From: Marchantia polymorpha subsp. ruderalis
Lineage: Eukaryota; Streptophyta; Marchantiopsida; Marchantiales; Marchantiaceae
DNA: 64,000 bases
NCBI GenBank assembly: GCA_037833965.1
Contig: AP031358.1
Span: 4,410,001-4,474,000, forward strand
Direction of reading: 5' to 3'
Shown here: piece by piece, positions 47,759-59,425 of the stretch
How the letters are laid out: every line of letters starts with the position of its first letter
How positions within the stretch are numbered: the first letter of the stretch is position 1
Made by a program: the position numbers and the translations under genes
Notes under the pieces: generated by a model
Databases searched by the model: none
Told to the model about the DNA's origin: nothing
Seen by the model: only the letters and a program-made list of their open reading frames with translations

Positions 47759-49230
47759 CTAAGCAGTCTGGTTTCAATTGATCGTAGGCCATGATTTTAT
47801 GTTTATTTTTTATTTGTGCGTGTCATCCTCGCGCAGGGCTATGCTAAAGTTCTCATGGAACCTTGAGGGAGAAGATTTCGAAACTCCTCCTTCGCATTTT
47901 CACGACGATGCAAAATTGAAATTGTTCGCTTGATGATGGAAAAGTCGTTCCAGAGGTTGAACAATCAATCAATCACCTTCATTCGGGATTTTGAGGGAAA
48001 CTTCAACGATGCACCTGCAAACTTTGACGAAATCCCATTTCTTTTGCAAGAAATAGAAAATAGATCTTAGATGGGAAGATTTTAAGACAGAAAAGATTCT
48101 TTTAGAGATCCTTGAAGCCTTGGGCTCGAAGTTGGCAAGATTGTCTGACAGTGTTCGAGTGTTATCTCTTCTTCGATCACTTGCAAGAGTTCATGCTTTG
48201 GAGGTACGGAATTGGACTTGAAGATCTTTCAAATGAGTACGACCAAGCACAGACGACGCCAGTGATGGCTCCTTGCAGAGTGCTCGTAAATGGACCGCAA
48301 GAAGTTGAACATCCATGTAAAGTTGTAACAAAGGATTCAGAAAAGTATCATGGAAGAAGATGTCCATCGGTTCCCAGCTTAGCAAAAGAGCCTGATCTGA
48401 AGAAATGAAATCAGGGGTTCCAGCATTGTAGATGCTCCACAAGAACAATAACTCGAACGCTTGAGGCTTGAGGCGGAAGGAGAGTTCGTTGCAGGCATGG
48501 TCAGCCACTAAATCCGAACTCTATGGATTTAATAGCTGGACGGCCGTTGAAATAATTGGGAACTAAAATTCTAGAGCTCTCGGGTCAATTCTAACCCGCT
48601 GCCGTCTCTTCCATCATGTTGATGGTCTCCAACTGGACTCTACATCTCACTCCAGGATCTCGAATCTCCCCCTGCATTTCCCAGGTCCTCTGAAGTACTT
48701 CCTTGTACATTCTCCGAACCTCCCTTGAGTCTAGTCGCTAGATTTCTTTCGAATACCAGTGTCACACTCCCGATTGGAGATTTAATCATTTTGTGACGTA
48801 CAATTTCGGTACACGGTTAAACTCTCGATCTCAATTTGTGACTAATGTCAACGACCACGATGATGAGTCTGGTCTTGCCCTAAACACAAGGCTGAGCTTC
48901 AACTGAATTTGCTTCATATTGAACTGGATATCCGAAACATATACACACACAGCAGTCACGTTTGCTTGTTTCTTCGTTCAGGACTTATTATTATTTTGTC
49001 CGACATGTGAAGAATTGCTCACCGTTTTGGACCAGGGGTGTAAAAATCCCTATATTTAATGAACATAATTTTGGGTTAATTAAACTTGATTTCAATAATG
49101 TTTTTAATCAATTATATTAGACTAGGGACAGGAAAAAAGACCCCAATTTCTATCGAAAATAAATCCAGTAAATTTAAAAAAATTAAAAAATTTGGTTCAA
49201 CAATGGTTTTAATCAATTGTATTAGTACTA
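47759..49230. other. Unassigned region with weak open frames
   Basis: Composition is more balanced than the flanks between 47,830 and 48,950. A 98-codon + frame at 48112-48408 (from a non-ATG-like context) and an antisense frame at 48191-48508 overlap. Neither resembles a family I know, and no splice pattern links them to other frames. This may be an eroded gene fragment; I do not assign it. Confidence 0.35.
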
Positions 49231-50000
49231 AACAATATAGTGATTTAAATTTTAAACTTTAAAACCCAATAGTGTCACTTCATATGACAGTCATACCTTC
49301 ATTAGTGACCTAAAATACTAAAACCATTAGTTTGTAACTTGTATATTTGCTAAATAAGAAATTAGGTCACTATTGCAAAGTGTGACATGATATTATGCAA
49401 TAATGACAATTTCAAGAGTAATTTCGGAGGTGAAATTCCTATAGTGATTACAATACATAGATGTGAGACAGAAGAATGTGACATACGTTTATTTACAAGT
49501 CTATCTCAATAGCTCACTCTTTCCCATTTCAAGAAGATACTTCGCTACATATATTATATCAATTGTTTCATTCAGATTTTTGTGTATTGGTCCAATTCAA
49601 ACGCAACTATAGCGCCCACATTAATCGTCATGAACAATACAAAATTGCATTTATTTGCAATTTTGAAACCAAACAACACCTTTATAAAATGTCATAGGAC
49701 AAATGTAATGTAAGATAAATGACACCTTTTTTCTATAAGTGACACCTTGCAATAGTGACATCCAACCCTAACACCAATGCATGTTACTATTGAGATATTA
49801 TACTCAAATTTACTCAACTACCAACAGTGACATCCAACCCTAACACCATTGTATGTTACTATTGAAAATTTATAATGAAGGTTAGGCATTTTCTTCTCGT
49901 GAATGATACTTGTCAGTGGCCCTTCTTGTGAATGAAGTAAAGTTCTAGCACCAATGTATGTCACTATTGGATAGTTTAACTCTGTATATTCTTCTTACAT
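49231..50000. mobile_element. CACTA-like transposon end with subterminal repeats
   Basis: GGTGAAATTCCTATAGTG ends at 49446; on the other strand this reads CACTATAGGAATTTCACC, like a CACTA terminus. Around it, GTGAC/GTCAC motifs recur in both orientations (AATAGTGAC, GGTCACTATTGC, AAGTGTGACAT). From 49755, tandem copies of about 72 bp carry GTGACATCCAACCCTAACACC then ATGTTACTATTG (49755, 49826, and a partial near 49945). No transposase and no partner terminus were found. Confidence 0.4.
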
Positions 50001-51262
50001 ACTTTTGTTAATATTTTTTGGTTATTTTAGCTATTAATACAATGTAAAAATCAATCATTATTGAAATTCAAAAAAAATCATAGTTTGTTGGAAATTACTC
50101 AACAAAATTCATTAAAAATAATTTTTTAAATGAGATACAATTTTATTAAAAAATTACATTTGTAGATATTGATAAAATAAAATGTTTTATATTTGAATTT
50201 GGTTAGATAAAATACTTTTCAATGCAATTTAACATCAAATTTGACACATAAGATTATTTTGTTATACTCTAACTTTTCAAAAAATTTGAACAGTAAAGTC
50301 ATAAAAAAATTTCTATTTTCAATTATATTTGTAAAGAGATATGTGAGTACAAAATAAATCATTGGTAATTTTTTAAATTTTAAATCTAAATTTTCACAGT
50401 ATAAATAATAAATTAGTAATCGGCATATAAAAAAAATATTCTTCTTTTAAAATAAATTTTTGATGATAATCTTGGAATAAAATTAAATAATTTTGATTGC
50501 TCAATATCGGATATTTATTTTATTTTTAATATTTATTTTAATACGTAAATCTTAATTTTTTTATCAAATATATAAAAAATTTCTATTCAATATCTCATGT
50601 TTCAAAATCAACAACTTTAAATTCAACTTGAATTTGAAATATTTTTTCTTTTATATAAAATAAAAAAATACTCAATTTTTAGAAAATATGATATCATAAT
50701 TTTCAATAATGAAAATTAAGTACAAAAAAATTTATAAAAATTAAATATGGTTTAACATAAAAATTATTGAATCTAACTAGTTTCATAAGCTATTTGGAAT
50801 GAAATAAAATTCATTTTGCGTCAAAACAGATATGTTGTGGAAGTTGTATTATTATAACTTTGTTTACATATCAGTATGATTATATAAATTATATTTATTA
50901 CTATATGAAATTTTACGAAGTCAAAACATGACGTATCATAGATATCTCAACTGATAAGATATATGAACATTCTGTTGCAATATAACTCTATATAATTTGA
51001 TCAAGTATAATTTTCTATTAGGTGAAATTGAAAAAGTCACAATCTCCTTAGACTAAAATTTTATGGAAATATAGAGCCTGGTTTGGGAGTAAAGTATTAT
51101 AGGATATCAATTCTTTTATTTTCTTCGTGTACACTCTTTAAGTCTATACATCCATGTACATAGCAGTATCTCGTGCAATCTATTTGAGAGGAATGACATG
51201 GATGAAGACATATTGACCTTTTAAGGTGTCCATGGTTGCGATGTGATGGGAGTGAGTACCAC
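50001..51262. other. Very AT-rich region, nothing recognised
   Basis: Long A and T runs and no open frame of note. From about 51,060 the composition becomes more balanced on approach to the hairpin and tRNA. Confidence 0.6.
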
Positions 51263-51338
51263 CGATGGGCTATTTGAAAAGCCCATCGAAGCCGGCAAAG
51301 CGGGTGGGAATAGCGGCTATTCCCACCCGCTTTGCCGG
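51263..51338. repeat. Two adjacent perfect hairpins, one with a 22-bp GC-rich stem
   Basis: CGATGGGCT (51263-51271) pairs with AGCCCATCG (51280-51288). Directly after it, 51292-51313 (CCGGCAAAGCGGGTGGGAAT..) is the exact reverse complement of 51317-51338, with only CGG between. Perfect arms with a 3-nt loop in an AT-rich background suggest a recent inverted duplication or an inserted palindromic element. Confidence 0.9.
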
Positions 51339-51568
51339 GGGTGGGACCTTGACTAGGATGACCTCACTCTCATTACTAGCCACGACTACAAGAACTTCCG
51401 TGCCTTGCATCCGGTCGCACCGGCGGAGCCGTAGATTGCGAACATGACATGACCATGTCGTGACCCGTCATGTAAAGACGATGGACCGATCGTATGAGAT
51501 CAACTGTAAAGATGAGCATTCAAAAACTGTCATTAATTATAATTCTTTATGTTTGTGGCTATGTCACA

Positions 51569-51640
51569 TCCGTAATAGTCTAGATGGTTAGGATACCTGG
51601 CTTTCACCCAGGCGACCCGGGTTCGAGTCCCGGTTACGGA
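51569..51640 (+). tRNA. tRNA-Glu, anticodon UUC
   Basis: A 72-nt cloverleaf without intron. Acceptor stem TCCGTAA pairs with TTACGGA. The D arm contains TAGTCTAGATGGTTAGGATA with the internal A box. The anticodon stem CCTGG/CCAGG encloses the loop CTTTCAC, giving TTC (51603-51605), which reads Glu codons GAA and GAG. The T arm has GGTTCGAGTCC (B box) and stem CCGGG/CCCGG. An oligo-T terminator follows. CCA is not encoded, as in nuclear tRNA genes. Confidence 0.97.
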
Positions 51641-51653
51641 ATTAACTATTGTC

Positions 51654-51658
51654 TTTTT
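51654..51658 (+). terminator. RNA polymerase III terminator of tRNA-Glu
   Basis: TTTTT begins 14 nt after the tRNA 3' end, a normal position for a pol III oligo-T stop. Confidence 0.8.
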
Positions 51659-51663
51659 GCTCA

Positions 51664-52245
51664 TCCCTGTCGACTGTCAGAGAGGAAATTTCCATGGCTA
51701 ACGTGAATTGTTCGCTGATTGCATTCTCGCTTGGCTCAGTACAGAGTTCCCATCATTCAAGGTTTTCTCGTGCCAATAGCCTTTTGTGTTTGCATCTCAT
51801 ATGCTTCATGGTAAGCTGATGCATGGAATCCGTTGTTACTTAGAGGAATATCGTGGTCACGGCATCCATCCCGATGATATGACGAGTCCCGGTTACGGAA
51901 TGTAATTTCCTCTCTTTTGCTTCATGGTAAGCTGATGCATGGAATCCGTCGTTACTTAGAGGAATATCGTGGTCGCGGCATCCATCCCGATGATGTGACG
52001 AAATATAATTTCCTCTCTATTGTTTACCCCTGTCGAGTGTCAGAGAGGAAACCTCTATGGCTAACATAAATTGCTCGCTGATCGCATTCTCGCTTGGCTC
52101 AGTACAGAGCTCCGATCATTCAAGATTTTCTCGTGCCTCAAACGATTTATGTTTGCATCTCATATGCTTCATATTAAGCTGATGCATGGAATATGTTGTT
52201 ACTTAGAGGAATATCGTGGTCGCCGCATCCCTCTAGATGTTGTGA
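51664..52245 (+). repeat. Tandem array of tRNA-flanking units, with a tRNA 3'-end remnant
   Basis: Copy A (about 51664-51882) and copy C (about 52026-52244) are close full-length repeats of about 218 bp. Copy B (about 51918-52001) contains only the last 84 bp. Between A and B, 51883-51901 is an exact 19-nt copy of the tRNA-Glu 3' end plus two flanking bases (CGAGTCCCGGTTACGGAAT). The simplest reading is that a unit made of tRNA plus 3' flank was duplicated and most of the extra tRNA was lost. Copies A and C each keep an ATG (51694 and 52057) starting MAN.NCSLIAFSLGSVQSS, a Ser-rich peptide like an organelle-targeting leader, but the frame soon closes. Confidence 0.8.
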
Positions 52246-53487
52246 CAGGTCCCACACGAAGTGGAATCTGGGAAATACTCTTGTGATAGGGACGTCGAAT
52301 GTCATAGTGTGATGATCGGACATTCCCTTCACGGTAGGGGGATCCAACTTCGCTGATGTTATTTCGCCATGCGGCGTCTACTTGGTCCTTCACAGCTATT
52401 ACACGCGTTGAAACTAGTCAAATGCTCTTAGTTTTCATCTTATGACTTGTGTAGCTAAAAAAACTTTGTCTGAAGATTTAGACCACCAGATTTAGACCCT
52501 CCACTTCTAAGGCTTTCCTCTGTCTTCGATATGATGGGACGCTAAGAGCTACACATAAAAATCTGTACAGCAATTAAGCCTGATGTTCTCTCCGATGACA
52601 ATTCATCCGTATTTTGTTACCATGTCTGATGTTTCTTCAGATTACACCTCCTAAGTCGATCGGTTAGATCAGCTCACTATTCCATTAAGTGCAAGTTACC
52701 TTCTTCGAAAAAAAGCTAGAAGCGCCTGTTTGTGTTGTAATTAGAGTACTGAAGACCAATCTTGAGACAACAAACTGATAGAATTGTTGAAACAACACGA
52801 AATGATTGGAAAAGTCTGACATAGGCAAGACTACTGCAATTCCACACTTAAGGACAATGATGAATAACTTTTTCATCTCCTGGAATCGGATTAAGGGCAA
52901 ACGGGCTATATATTTAATAAACAAATACCGGAAATATGAAACGTAATTTTTACAACCAAGTCGATCCAACACCAATCACACCCTCGCAAAAGAGACTTGC
53001 AATGCAAACTTTTTCCGTTTCCCTTGCGTATATCGACAACAAAACGTCGAAGTGACTAGTCTACCGACCTCGCGTTTGTTTCTGTAGGATGTTTGCTAAG
53101 TTACTCAGGAATTAGAAGAAATCGATTGCTACAAGGCAATCGTCTCACAAACAAGGTCCAACCACTTTACTTGAGAAATTGAGTAACTACATGAGCATTA
53201 AGAGCTCCTCAGCTTCGTTTATCAAAAATATCACTCTGGATGGTCGGAAATCACTAGACTGCTCCGAATTTAAGGAGGTAGTTGCTCCACTGCAGAGCTT
53301 CAAAGAATGAACTAGGTGCTAACAGAAAGTAAAACCCACCCAAACCATGTGACCCACCGGCTCCCAAGCTTCCCGCTCGATACAACCCTAGATTTTAGAA
53401 TCAGCTTGGCCAGACCCATACAAATTTACAAGGACAACGAGCACTTGCAAGAACAGTGATTGCTCCTAAGGATCCAAGATCCGGGAT
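52246..53487. other. Intergenic region between the tRNA array and the minus-strand gene
   Basis: No gene recognised. Short frames (for example 52685-52975 on minus) have no family resemblance. The right end should contain the downstream flank of the gene at 53720-56832. Confidence 0.5.
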
Positions 53488-53493
53488 TTTATT
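53488..53493 (-). terminator. Candidate poly(A) signal of the conserved minus-strand gene
   Basis: On the minus strand the sequence reads AATAAA about 230 nt after the proposed stop codon, a usual distance for a plant 3' UTR. Confidence 0.4.
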
Positions 53494-53719
53494 GGGCTCC
53501 AGCAGTGAACACTCTATTATGGTGGGTATTTGCACCCATGAACATTCGATAATCTCAATAGAAATAGAATCTAGGGCAGAGAAGAACCCTAACTGCAAAT
53601 CTGCAGCCTCAGTTAACCTCTACATTAAATTCACAAATACTGCGAAAAGACCACCCTGAACTCTCAAACGGCTCCCGCTCTTCAACTTCCGTCCAATAAA
53701 TAACATATACTACAAAGAT

Positions 53720-56700
53720 TTACCTGACAGGCTGTTGATTGTAGTGATTTTTCTCTTTCTTCTTGGCAGCTGATAATTTAGCGGCCCTTGCAGCTGCTTC
53801 AGTGACAGCTGCCTTAGCGGCGTCACTTTCCTTCATAGACTTCTTCTTCTTGAGCGAGGCGAGCTTCTTCAAGACTTCAGCCTTAGGGTCTGCAGGGGGG
53901 GCATTTGTGTCCCCTTCTTCTGCAGTGGTCTCCTCCACTGTCCTAACTGAATCTGCATCTGGTGTGGGAGGAACGTCCCCATCCTTGCCCTCTTTAAACG
54001 ATTTCTCCTTCTTCGCTTTTCTCCTTTTCGTGCTCTTGCTTTCTGTAAGAGTTGGAACACCACTTCTCGATTCACCTTCCTCTATTTGTTCTCCAACATT
54101 CTCAACCTTCTTCTCGACCTCATCGACGATAGGTAGGGGGGTGCCTGCACAAAGTAAACGAGCAGCCGAGTTAGCTTACAGTAGGTCTCTACGTTGAAAT
54201 CTCCGCAATACTACTTTGCAGACGGTGAGCTCACTTTGTTTCTCCAAAAAAACGGGGCAAAGGCAAACAAGAACCACTCCTGTTGCAGTGGTGAACGTCA
54301 AGGATAGATGATATGCAGCGTAAGAATGAACTCATCACATTGAATTGTTCGTTTCTCTCCTTCGTAATTTCGTGAATCCCTCAACAGAAAATACGAAATG
54401 TCACCTAACAAGCACCAAACTGAAAACTGCAGATTTGTCCAAAACAGGAACCTATGAAATAGACTAGGAGAAACTTTCTGCTCATGGACAAATGAGATTA
54501 ATATTCAAACTAGAAAGTTCAACTGAATAGCTTCTGAAGAATTCATGAAGATGAAATTGATACATATACACATCAACAATGTTCTCAAGAAGCATAAAGG
54601 GATGATAACTGTGCAAGTTCAGAACAACGAATTTATTCCGCTTCACTCGTTCATTCACTCGGAAACTAAATGAGTCTCATTACTGAACTGAACTGATTGA
54701 TTGATTGATATATTGCTTAATTGCACAAAGCCTCCGTCCAATCGAGGTAAATGATAAATGAAACACAGGCGCAGGTTAGATTCACGACCATTTTCCTCCT
54801 TAGGAGTGAGGCCAAGCTCAAGTAACACTGCATCAAGCTCTGCTAGCTCCTTCTTCTTCAACTCTTTCTTAGACAATTGCCGTTCCGGCTCACGAGACAC
54901 AATAAGAGGTGGAAGAGCTGATCGCGCGGGGGGAGCCTCATTGTTGTTTCCTCCGGTGGAATCATTCTCATGTTGCTCCTCATCTGCGTCATCCTCTATT
55001 TCCTCCTCTCCTTCGTCTTCACCCTCAGATTCCTGAAATAAAAATAAGAAGGCAAAAAATAAGAGAGGCGACCAAACGAGACATTTAGAATAACCGTTGC
55101 AGATATGAGAGACGAAATATGGGGCTGATTAAACTGTGACATGACACAGTAGTATATTCCGAATTACACAACACATTGGCAAGCGATAATTCTTACATAC
55201 TATAAAATGTGGCATGATGTTTAAGTTTCCAGATGACAGACGCCTATCGCAACTTACAGAGCAGACTCTAACGTAATTCAAGCATAAGCTTTCATGGCTG
55301 GTTGTAGGACAGGATAACCGAAAGAACTCTTGATGGACATAAATAACAGACCTCGACGCTGACAAACATAACTAAACCCTCGCAACATAAGATGCACGGA
55401 ACGACCAGAACGTAGGTCCTGGATTTGAGAACATCACTATGCTTGTGAACCACGGAACCCTAATACCCTAAGAAAGTTTGATACAGACTTCCTTCCAAGG
55501 ACATGGTCAATCTGTACAGATGTTGCTCGCGAAAGAGAGCCTCGTAAAGGATCTACAAATAAATGGTATCCACCACGGAACATCATTTTCTATTGACGAT
55601 CACGGCGGAAGGAATCACGCCAAAATGGTACCATCGCCTGGTTGTGCACAAAATTGGCAATTCATCCTTTAAGGCAGCCTGTATACGAAGGTTCTTAGCT
55701 TTCCACCGACAGACATGGACAGGGTCACCAGGCTGACCGCAAACACTGCGAGGGGCCAGTCGACTCCACACCACATCTCTCCGACCGACCAGAATGCCAT
55801 CAATACCGCACAGGCTGGTCGTTTCAGAGAGATAGATCTGGTATTCACGCGTCAGATGATCCAAATCATGAAGGCAACACCATGAAGATAACCCCATTCC
55901 CTACGTTGACCTCGGGCTTGCGTACCAACTTGTGCTCATTGAATGTCCCCGAACAAGCAATGAAAGATCAAACCTAGATTTGAAAAGCCAACAAAAATAA
56001 CAGAGCTTGCAGCCAGCAAACATGAATGTTGCACAGCAGCTTTCTCGAGGAACCCTAACTACGGCAGACCATTATGGGCCTTCTTCCTGAGTTTTGAAGG
56101 ATTCGCCTCCACAGAAAACGGGTAAGCCACGGGACACTGGGCAGCGTGGAGCCATCGTCATGATATGGAGTGTAACTCTGAGGAACCGACGGGCCATATG
56201 TGTGCGCAACGACAGCACGATTGAAAGCCGACTCCATGGGGTGAAGTGAGGTCTGTCGAAAGCTACGTTGTGTCCCTGCCGTGTGCCTAGGTCACAGCAA
56301 GGACCCATACTGTATGTATGTCTCTACCGCGACCTCACAGCCTCATGGGCAAGCGCCCGTCACATAGAGTCCACGCAGCACCAGAGATCGTGGAGTTGTT
56401 CCATATGCTTCGAGTTAGGTTTGCATACGAGATCTGAGCACGAACACGAGAAACGGGAGAAGAGTGCGTCTAAGAGGCTAGAAAACAGGTAGTTACCTCG
56501 CCCTGGCTCAAGCCACCGTCCTTAACAGCCGATGCAGCTTCTGAAGCCTGATCGGGGGCCCAAGGAGCGGGTGGTGGAGCAGTTGTGGCGTAGTAATCGT
56601 CATCGTCGTCGCAATCAGCCCAAGATTTAACGGTGACCTGACTCGGAGCCCAGAATTGCTCAGGCTCCTCCTCCTTCTTTTCCCCCTTGGCGTCCTTGCT

Positions 56701-56832
56701 CTTGCTGGAATCCTTCTCCTTGTCAGACTTCTTCTTGTTCGATTTGCGGCGTTTTTTCTCGAGTGCAGAAAAAATGTTTTTACTACTTATCGCCGCCAAT
56801 CCATCGTCCTTCTTGATTCCTCCTCCGACCAT
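53720..56832 (-). CDS. Conserved plant protein of unknown function, Lys/Glu-rich (334 aa)
   Basis: Exons on minus: 56832-56497, 55032-54789, 54144-53720, summing to 1005 nt in frame. Exon 1 begins MVGGGIKKDDG, has a Lys/Ser-rich basic segment, then FWAPSQVTVKSWADCDDDDDYYA and a Pro/Ala-rich part. Exon 2 is very acidic, then basic (EPERQLSKKELKKKELAELD, LLELGLTPKEENG). Exon 3 is Lys/Ala-rich and ends AAKKKEKNHYNQQPVR. I recall proteins with the same W-A-P-S-Q and NHYNQQPVR ends across land plants, none with a firm function to my knowledge. There is no signal peptide or membrane segment; charge pattern and Lys runs suggest a largely disordered, possibly nuclear protein. The donor after exon 2 (G|GTCGTG) is weak, so that border is less sure. 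The stop directly follows a donor-like CAG|GTAAAT, so a further small exon is possible. Confidence 0.75.
55033..56496 (-). other. First intron of the conserved minus-strand gene
   Basis: 1464 nt from donor GAG|GTAACT to acceptor TTTATTTCAG. The minus frame at 55583-55897 and the frames around 56055-56308 show no resemblance to known proteins and are taken as chance. Confidence 0.6.
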
Positions 56833-58800
56833 CCTAGCTGCTCGTTGCCTGGAATACTTGTTCGCAAGCCTCTCGCCTTCTCCTCCTCGACAGTACCTGC
56901 TCGATCGAATCCACCACCTTCAACCTTCCCAGAACAGCAGCCAGTCCAAGACCCTAAGTCGAGCCCAGGGCGAGGGAGAGAACAGTCGGGCCCCGCCCTC
57001 TCGATCTCAACTGCAAAGTTGGCCAGATTCGGCCCCTGTTCGACGTTCCAATAAATCCCCAACCCGGCTACCTACCGTCGTCTATCTCGCTTCTTCTTCC
57101 TCTTCCTCACCGCCTTCTTCCCTTCTGTTCACTTCGAAGTGCACGCTGGTGCGCTCTCTCGCTCTCGCTTCAAAACTTCCTCCCTTTATCCCCTCCTCCC
57201 CACCCGTCTCTGTCGTCTCTCTCTCTCTCTTCGCCTATCCTATATCCCTCTCCTCTCTCTCTCTCTCTCTAACCCTCCGCCTCTCTATCTCGCTATCTGC
57301 CCGTGCACGGAGGCAGCAGCAGATGCAGATAGGCAAACTACACGAATGCAGGAACAGAAGCGGCAGCAGCGTACAAGATTGACAAACTACCGGATGAAAG
57401 CAAAGGAAGAAGAAGAAGAAGCCGAGGATTGACCAGAACCACTATTACTACTACTACTACAGCACTCCAAACGAAGTGACGAGAAGAGAAAGCAGCAGCG
57501 GCAGCAGCGAGGGAAAGAGACGAGAAGCAGCAGCAAGACGCAGGGGAGGAAGGGTGGGGATGGGAGGGGCGGGGAGGGGACAGGACAGGGGGTGGGGAAA
57601 GGGGCGAGCGAGGACGGGCGATGAGAAGGAAAAGGAGAGGATGGCGAAAGGATGGGGGAAGGATGGAGAAAGGGCTTCCGGTCGCCGTGGGGCAGTAATG
57701 AGGGATGGAAGGAGGGAGGGAAGGAAGGGAGGGGTAGGGAAGGATGGGGTTGATGAGGAGGAAGAGGAAGAGAAGCGGAGGGGGATTGGGAGAAAGGGTG
57801 TTCTGCTTTGATAAGGAGGAGGTTCGATAAGAAATGTGGATTGGTGACGAGAGGAAGAAAGCGAGCGGAGGCGGCCGTCATGAATCAGCAAAACCCACAC
57901 CCGGCCACGCAAAGCCAGAACAAGCACCAGCAACCCTCAACCCCCTCCCTTCCCTCCCTCTCGCCCTCTCTGCCCCAGCCTCCCTCCCCCCTCGCCCCTC
58001 TCTCTCTCTCTCTCTCTCCTCTTCCTGTCTCTTCCCTTCCAGCGAAAGCAGCACCGAAAATGATAGAAGCACACACGCACGCAGCCAGAAAAAAAAACTC
58101 CCTGCCTGCCTGCCTCCCTCCCTCCCTCCGCAGCGCTGCGCTATGAGCCTGTCACCACTCACTCACTCCAAACGCCTCTCCCTCGGACCCTCTCTATTAT
58201 CCTCCTCCCTCCCCTCCATGGCCTTGTAACAATCGCTCTCGCTGCACAAACGACATGTCCTCAGGGTTCAGTTCCCCCCAAGGGTCCGCTCCACCGCTCG
58301 CCTCCCGTCCCGTCCTGTCCTGTCCCGTCCCTCCCCTCCCCTCCCGTCCCTTCCCTTCCCTTGGCTCCCTTCCCTTCCCTTCCCCTCCCCTGCCATGCTC
58401 TGCTCTCGCTCCGATTGTCTCGCCTCCTCGTCTCTCGGTGGCTCGCTAACCAAGTGCCTGGAAGGACGACGACGAGGAGCGGAACCTGTAAGCAAGGGCC
58501 GCTTGTGTCCGAAGCACGCCCAGGCGTACTTCGGCGGGGGACGGGCCCGTGTTCCGGAACGGCAGGCAGGACGGAAAGGAAGGCAAGGCAAGGCAAGAGG
58601 AGACGGGCTTGCGTGTGTGAGGGAACCGCGCGCGTGACCGGGTGGCGAGGCGTCGCATCCATCCGCGCGACCCCTTCTTCTTTCTTATCCACGCGCGGCG
58701 CACTCCTCCTCCACTGACTGAATTCTAGCGCTCGATTTGGGCTGTACTGATCTCGCCTTGCCGTTTCTAGCATCGTCCTGGCGAGCATGTACACGTTACA
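56833..58800 (-). promoter_or_regulatory. CT/GA-rich leader and promoter region of the conserved minus-strand gene
   Basis: On the plus strand this stretch is CT-rich at 57060-57300 (TCTC repeats), then GA/GGGA-rich (57470-57790), CT-rich again (57940-58030) and CCCTT/CCCGT-rich (58300-58400). The same kind of low-complexity leader precedes the myosin gene. Long open frames on both strands here are composition artefacts. I cannot locate the start site. Confidence 0.45.
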
Positions 58801-58960
58801 CGGTTTGCAGGACCATACTCAGTTTCTGGATACAGTAGGGTTCCATTTTAATTTGGCGTCCTCTCCTGCTTGCTCTTTTTTATATACACTCTGATTCCAC
58901 GTCTATCCACCGCAAAAAGACCACATTTTCGGCTCATTTCGACTTATCAGTATCGGTACA

Positions 58961-59010
58961 TTCTGGAGGGATGAGTAATCTAGCTTTCTGGAGGGATGAG
59001 TAATCTAGCT
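58961..59010 (+). repeat. 25-bp perfect tandem duplication
   Basis: The 25-bp unit starting TTCTGGAGGGATGAG occurs twice back to back, at 58961-58985 and 58986-59010. Confidence 0.9.
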
Positions 59011-59301
59011 TTCTATATGGTACGGACGAGAAACCGGAAACTATTTTCGAGACCCTACTTTTCTTCCACCCCTAGCTCGGTGTGGACCACACCAAATTTA
59101 TTTTCCACACTACACATGGTGAGGCGTGTCTCCAGCCCCTATCGTATTCACCCATTTTTCTTTAAAATTCGTCGAAAACGTGTTCAGCCATGTCTATTTT
59201 CCGTGCTCGTGTGCACACTAGCAAGAGAGAGACATGGGCCAGCGAAAGGAGAAAGGAAGGCGATCAGATTTTTAGTATAGTTTTACCAAATCTGCTCCCA
59301 A

Positions 59302-59425
59302 GGCTTGCAACCTTTCAGCATGACATGCCTGACGTCTATGACTTGAAGCTGTAAGATCTGTGAAAAAGAAGGTTTGCGCCCTTCAAGCATGACATGACGT
59401 CCATGACTTGACGCTGTAAGGTCTG
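59302..59425 (+). repeat. Diverged tandem repeat, period about 69 bp
   Basis: The segment at 59302-59360 is repeated at 59371-59425 with small indels. Shared blocks are AGCATGACATG, GACGTC.ATGACTTGA and GCTGTAAG.TCTG. No coding role is seen. Confidence 0.75.

Noticed and set aside
48112-48508. Overlapping 98- and 105-codon frames on opposite strands
   Set aside because: Neither resembles a known family and there is no further exon evidence; left unassigned.
57387-58800. Several long frames on both strands in GA/CT-rich DNA
   Set aside because: Low-complexity composition lacks stops; peptides are Ser/Pro/Leu or Arg/Gly/Glu runs.
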